Assembly (NCBI GenBank): GCA_009801015.1 | Contig: VHZZ01009477.1 | Coordinates: 15,655-39,590, forward strand | Reading direction: 5' to 3' | Source: Silene noctiflora | Taxonomy: Eukaryota; Streptophyta; Magnoliopsida; Caryophyllales; Caryophyllaceae | DNA: 23,936 nt | In this document: positions 21,317 to 23,936 of the stretch, piece by piece | Layout of the letters: every line of letters starts with the position of its first letter | How positions within the stretch are numbered: position 1 is the first letter of the stretch | Position numbers and translations under genes: made by a program | Notes under the pieces: model-generated | What the model saw: the letters and a program-made list of their open reading frames with translations, nothing else | Told to the model about the DNA's origin: nothing | Database searches by the model: none

Positions 21317-22178
21317 TTAATAGAAGCCATCCGAATTTTATTAATGCTTAAGTCTGTATTGCGAGATTGGGTTTATGGTAACTGTTGTTGGCAGTGGTGA
21401 CTTAGTGGAGTAGTTATGAGAGCAATTTGGGAAACAATAAAGGCAAAGAAAACCATGAATTATGGCTCTCCTCCTTGTCGGAGACAACTGCAGTGGCAGC
21501 CTGGCAGGGTTAAATACAGTTTGGAAGAAGGAATAATAGTGGCCTGGCGAAGCAGAGGAATGACATCGTCTTTAAGAAGCTTGATTCGACGGCACCACCA
21601 GATTTCGAACCTGACTTGTAGGAAGTCTCTATTGAGACGGGGAAGGCGGTTGGTATGGTATGCTCTCAAGGGAAGAATGTTGAACACACTGCTCTCATGG
21701 ATGCACAATTTTATTCGGATGTTGGTATTTGCTGTCTTTTGATTTAGTATTATTTTGCCTAGGGAGGACAGTCAGCATGGTAGCCTGTTTGTTTTTGGCT
21801 TTTTATCTTGTTTTGGGTATACCTTATGTATTTCATTTTAAGGCACGAAATTGGCCAAGTTATCAACATTTGCTAGACTATCATGGGTTGCTCAGTATTC
21901 ACATACCGGGTTACTATAACGCCATTATCAACAGAGTCTCGACTATCTTGGTCTCGTACTCAACCTAGAATGGTCTTAAAATGCATGCTAATTATAAACT
22001 CATCTAGGCTCAAATGTATACAACTTTTACTAAATATTAGCAACACGATAAGATGGTGTTTTCATTCTGCATACCCCAAACTATCAAATAGGGTAATAAT
22101 TTTTCACAACAGAAAGAAGTACAACCATTTTGGTGAGCTATTTTATTATGTTAATAGCTTGAATCTCGATTTTTACTA
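21317..22178. other. Region between the F-box pseudogene and the tetraspanin gene
   Basis: No recognised gene. Open stretches at 21416-21742 and 21729-21968 show no family resemblance, and the first is rich in Arg and Ser as expected of a shadow frame. The left part may be the F-box 3' UTR or decayed C-terminus. The part next to 22179 would be the tetraspanin 3' UTR on the minus strand. Confidence 0.4.
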
Positions 22179-23230
22179 TTAAGATAAAAGCCTGTTATTA
22201 TTATCATTGTTGTAACACATAATAATGAGAGCACTTGCTAAGATTTCGAAGACTATTTTGAGCAGCATAGCGAAACAAACCATTCCCGCATAAAACCAGT
22301 ATTCTGCGACATCATTAGCGAAGGCAGCCTTACAAGATTGGCAATTGAAGCAAAACGTCGTCCGATCGTTGCTCCACTTATAGCAGTCCATGTTTGTGTA
22401 GTTCCGGTTCTCAGGCTTTGTCCAAACTGTTGGACTTGTATAATTCAATCCACATTCTTCTGAGGCTATGCAACAACCAGACTGACAGTTGAACATTTAA
22501 ATAAATCAGTCACTCTTTCTTAAAACGGAAAAAAACCGGTTAAATAAAAGCCAACTTGCATTTATCCGTCTTAAAAATTAACTCGATACATTTTTTTATA
22601 ACAAGGATGCCGGAAAATAAAATTTCAATGTGTAATTTAATTTGTCCAATTTTTTGGCCAAAAGACGGTCTTGAGTATCTGTTTCGGAAAACTTTGCAAA
22701 ATGGGGGATGGTGAAAATTGAAAGGTATTTCAGAAACAAGCAAATAGTGAAAAAGAATTGTTATTTTAATTTTTACTTTTTTTTTTATGTATAATAACAC
22801 TAATATTTTTAATTGTAATTCCATGGAGAATTTTTTTTGAATCTATCACGGCTAAATACAAGTGGTTTATAGAACATATATAATACTCTGATCCAATCCA
22901 ATCCAATCCAATCCTTATTAAAGTCAACCATATATTGCAGCTAGAGAATGAAAACAAAACTTTATAGAACTAACTAAAAATTTACCTCAAAAGGGTTGAG
23001 ATGTCTTAGATGCAGTCCATCAAGGGTTTCAAACCTATATTTGGTAGTCATGTCGCTACACACATGATGGCTAATAAGTGTCTTTTTATAGTAATTATCC
23101 CAAAGGTAAGCATCATTGACCTTATTTTGCAACCATTCGGAATATGAGTTAAGCTCATACTCCTTATACTCGATTCCAGGAAGTGACTTTCCGGAACCAC
23201 CTGGGATACTAACAGCAAAGGCGAAAAATC
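22179..23230 (-). CDS. Tetraspanin, C-terminal two exons (partial)
   Basis: Plant tetraspanins are four-pass membrane scaffolds that organise plasma-membrane microdomains and exosomes. On the minus strand the exons are 23230-22986 and 22481-22179, separated by a 504-bp GT-AG intron at the position usual for the family, just before SGCC. The first exon begins at a TTTAG acceptor inside the end of TM3 (FFAFAV) and covers the first half of the large loop, with GIEYKEYELNSYSEWLQ. The second carries SGCCIASEECGLNY, DCYKWSND, CFNCQSCKA, then TM4 and a short tail ending NNNRLLS. The family motif GCCK/RP is changed to GCCI here. Two NYT sites may be N-glycosylated. About 180 aa are present. Roughly 90 N-terminal residues (TM1 to TM3) are missing, and an in-frame TAA at 23238-23240 blocks extension. 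An extra intron interrupted by repeats, or a 5'-truncated pseudogene, are both possible. Confidence 0.78.
22482..22985 (-). other. Intron of the tetraspanin gene, with ATCCA microsatellite
   Basis: This 504-bp intron has the donor GTAAAT and acceptor TGTCAG on the minus strand. On the plus strand 22891-22914 is a pentanucleotide microsatellite, nearly five units of ATCCA. No exon is hidden here: the flanking frames join in phase 0 as PFE-SGCC. Confidence 0.7.
22891..22914. repeat. (ATCCA)n microsatellite
   Basis: 4.8 perfect tandem units of ATCCA inside the tetraspanin intron. Confidence 0.9.
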
Positions 23231-23936
23231 CTAAACTTTAGAGGATAACATATAATGTTACATCACACCAAGCATTTTGAAGTGAGCACACTTTCTTTTC
23301 CGGCTCTCGCCACGGTGCGTTTTCGATACAAAACAAGGTAAAGGAGATGAGCCCTACTATTATGAATAAAATTCCTCAGAAGTTGAAGCCCTTTGCTCCT
23401 GAGGTTATTTGGGTAAGAAGTTTATATCCCATAGCCAAGTGTCACTCACCACTTTTTTCTTGCCCATATTGAGGTTATTAGGCGCATAACATAGCTCAAG
23501 TACGTCCGGGGCAGCTCACATGAAGCTCACACAAGAGTACGAGGCCACGGCCAGCTCAACTTAACTCTTTGCTAGCTCACACCAACTCACGACTAACTCA
23601 CTCAAGTATACGCAGCTCACGGAGAGTGAAAGCTAGCTCACAAGTGCTCGAGGGTCACTAGGGCAGCTCAAGCCTAGTCCGCCCCTAGTCCGTACAAGCT
23701 AAGATGGCGGCATAGAGGAGACACCAAGGATGATGATGTGTTGCTCCATAACCTCCTTCATCCTTATCCATTCCCTTCTCACACACCAAATACCCCCCTT
23801 ATCCTCTCTCTCGTTGACGCCACATCTCACAAGGGATAAGGTGTAATACTACGGTTTTTTGTGCCTATAGTTACTCTATCGAGTAGGGCTTACTCTGTCG
23901 AGTAAGTTTTGGTCAGTTTTGGAATCAGGTTCTGCC
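23231..23936. other. Repetitive DNA replacing the tetraspanin 5' part
   Basis: No tetraspanin N-terminal exon can be read on the minus strand here. Positions 23493-23670 hold eight exact AGCTCA hexamers and two AACTCA variants in 178 bp. Near the right end two copies of TACTC[TATC or TGTC]GAGTA lie at 23872-23885 and 23891-23904, each with 5-bp inverted arms. The sequence continues past the window, so element ends cannot be set. A retrotransposon end or another non-autonomous element is a reasonable guess without further proof. Confidence 0.45.

Noticed and set aside
21416..21742. 108-codon Arg-rich frame after the F-box pseudogene, and a possible LINE-like RNDIVFKK stretch in another frame
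   Set aside because: The open frame looks like a shadow. The RNDIVFKK resemblance to the end of LINE reverse transcriptases is short and interrupted by stops.
21729..21968. 79-codon hydrophobic frame
   Set aside because: No recognised domain and no exon context. The hydrophobicity is expected of T-rich DNA.

Overview
The window is nuclear DNA of a flowering plant. The protein-coding genes are split by short, AT-rich GT-AG introns, the intergenic DNA is AT-rich and full of small inverted-repeat elements, and all recognisable gene families are plant families. The proteins read as eudicot. A Caryophyllales origin is possible from the style of the repeats, but that is only an impression.

Layout: positions 1-5040 are intergenic and hold several miniature transposable elements (MITEs), including a GC-rich hAT-type element with perfect target-site duplications at 2694-2951. 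At 5453-9434 (+) is a complete seven-exon gene for a Golgi hydroxyproline O-galactosyltransferase of the GALT2-6 type (galectin domain plus GT31 domain, 674 aa), closest by eye to Arabidopsis GALT6. From about 9740 to 12830 is repeat-rich intergenic DNA with one 366-bp TIR element. At 13119-18904 (+) is a complete eight-exon gene for the calmodulin/Ca2+-dependent NAD kinase NADKc (479 aa), with MITEs in introns 3 and 5 and short upstream ORFs in its leader. At 20187-21316 (+) is an F-box/LRR gene broken by a frameshift. At 22179-23230 (-) are the last two exons of a plant tetraspanin whose N-terminal part is not found in the remaining 700 bases. The right end (23231-23936) is repetitive DNA of unknown type.

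The four genes do not form a pathway. One modifies arabinogalactan proteins in the Golgi, one makes NADP+ in response to calcium, one would be a ubiquitin-ligase adaptor if it were intact, and one is a membrane scaffold. I reconstructed all splice junctions by hand from reading-frame continuity and family similarity. I found no convincing undescribed system. The most interesting material is the set of small mobile elements with clear duplications and low-complexity interiors, the decayed F-box gene, and the truncated tetraspanin.
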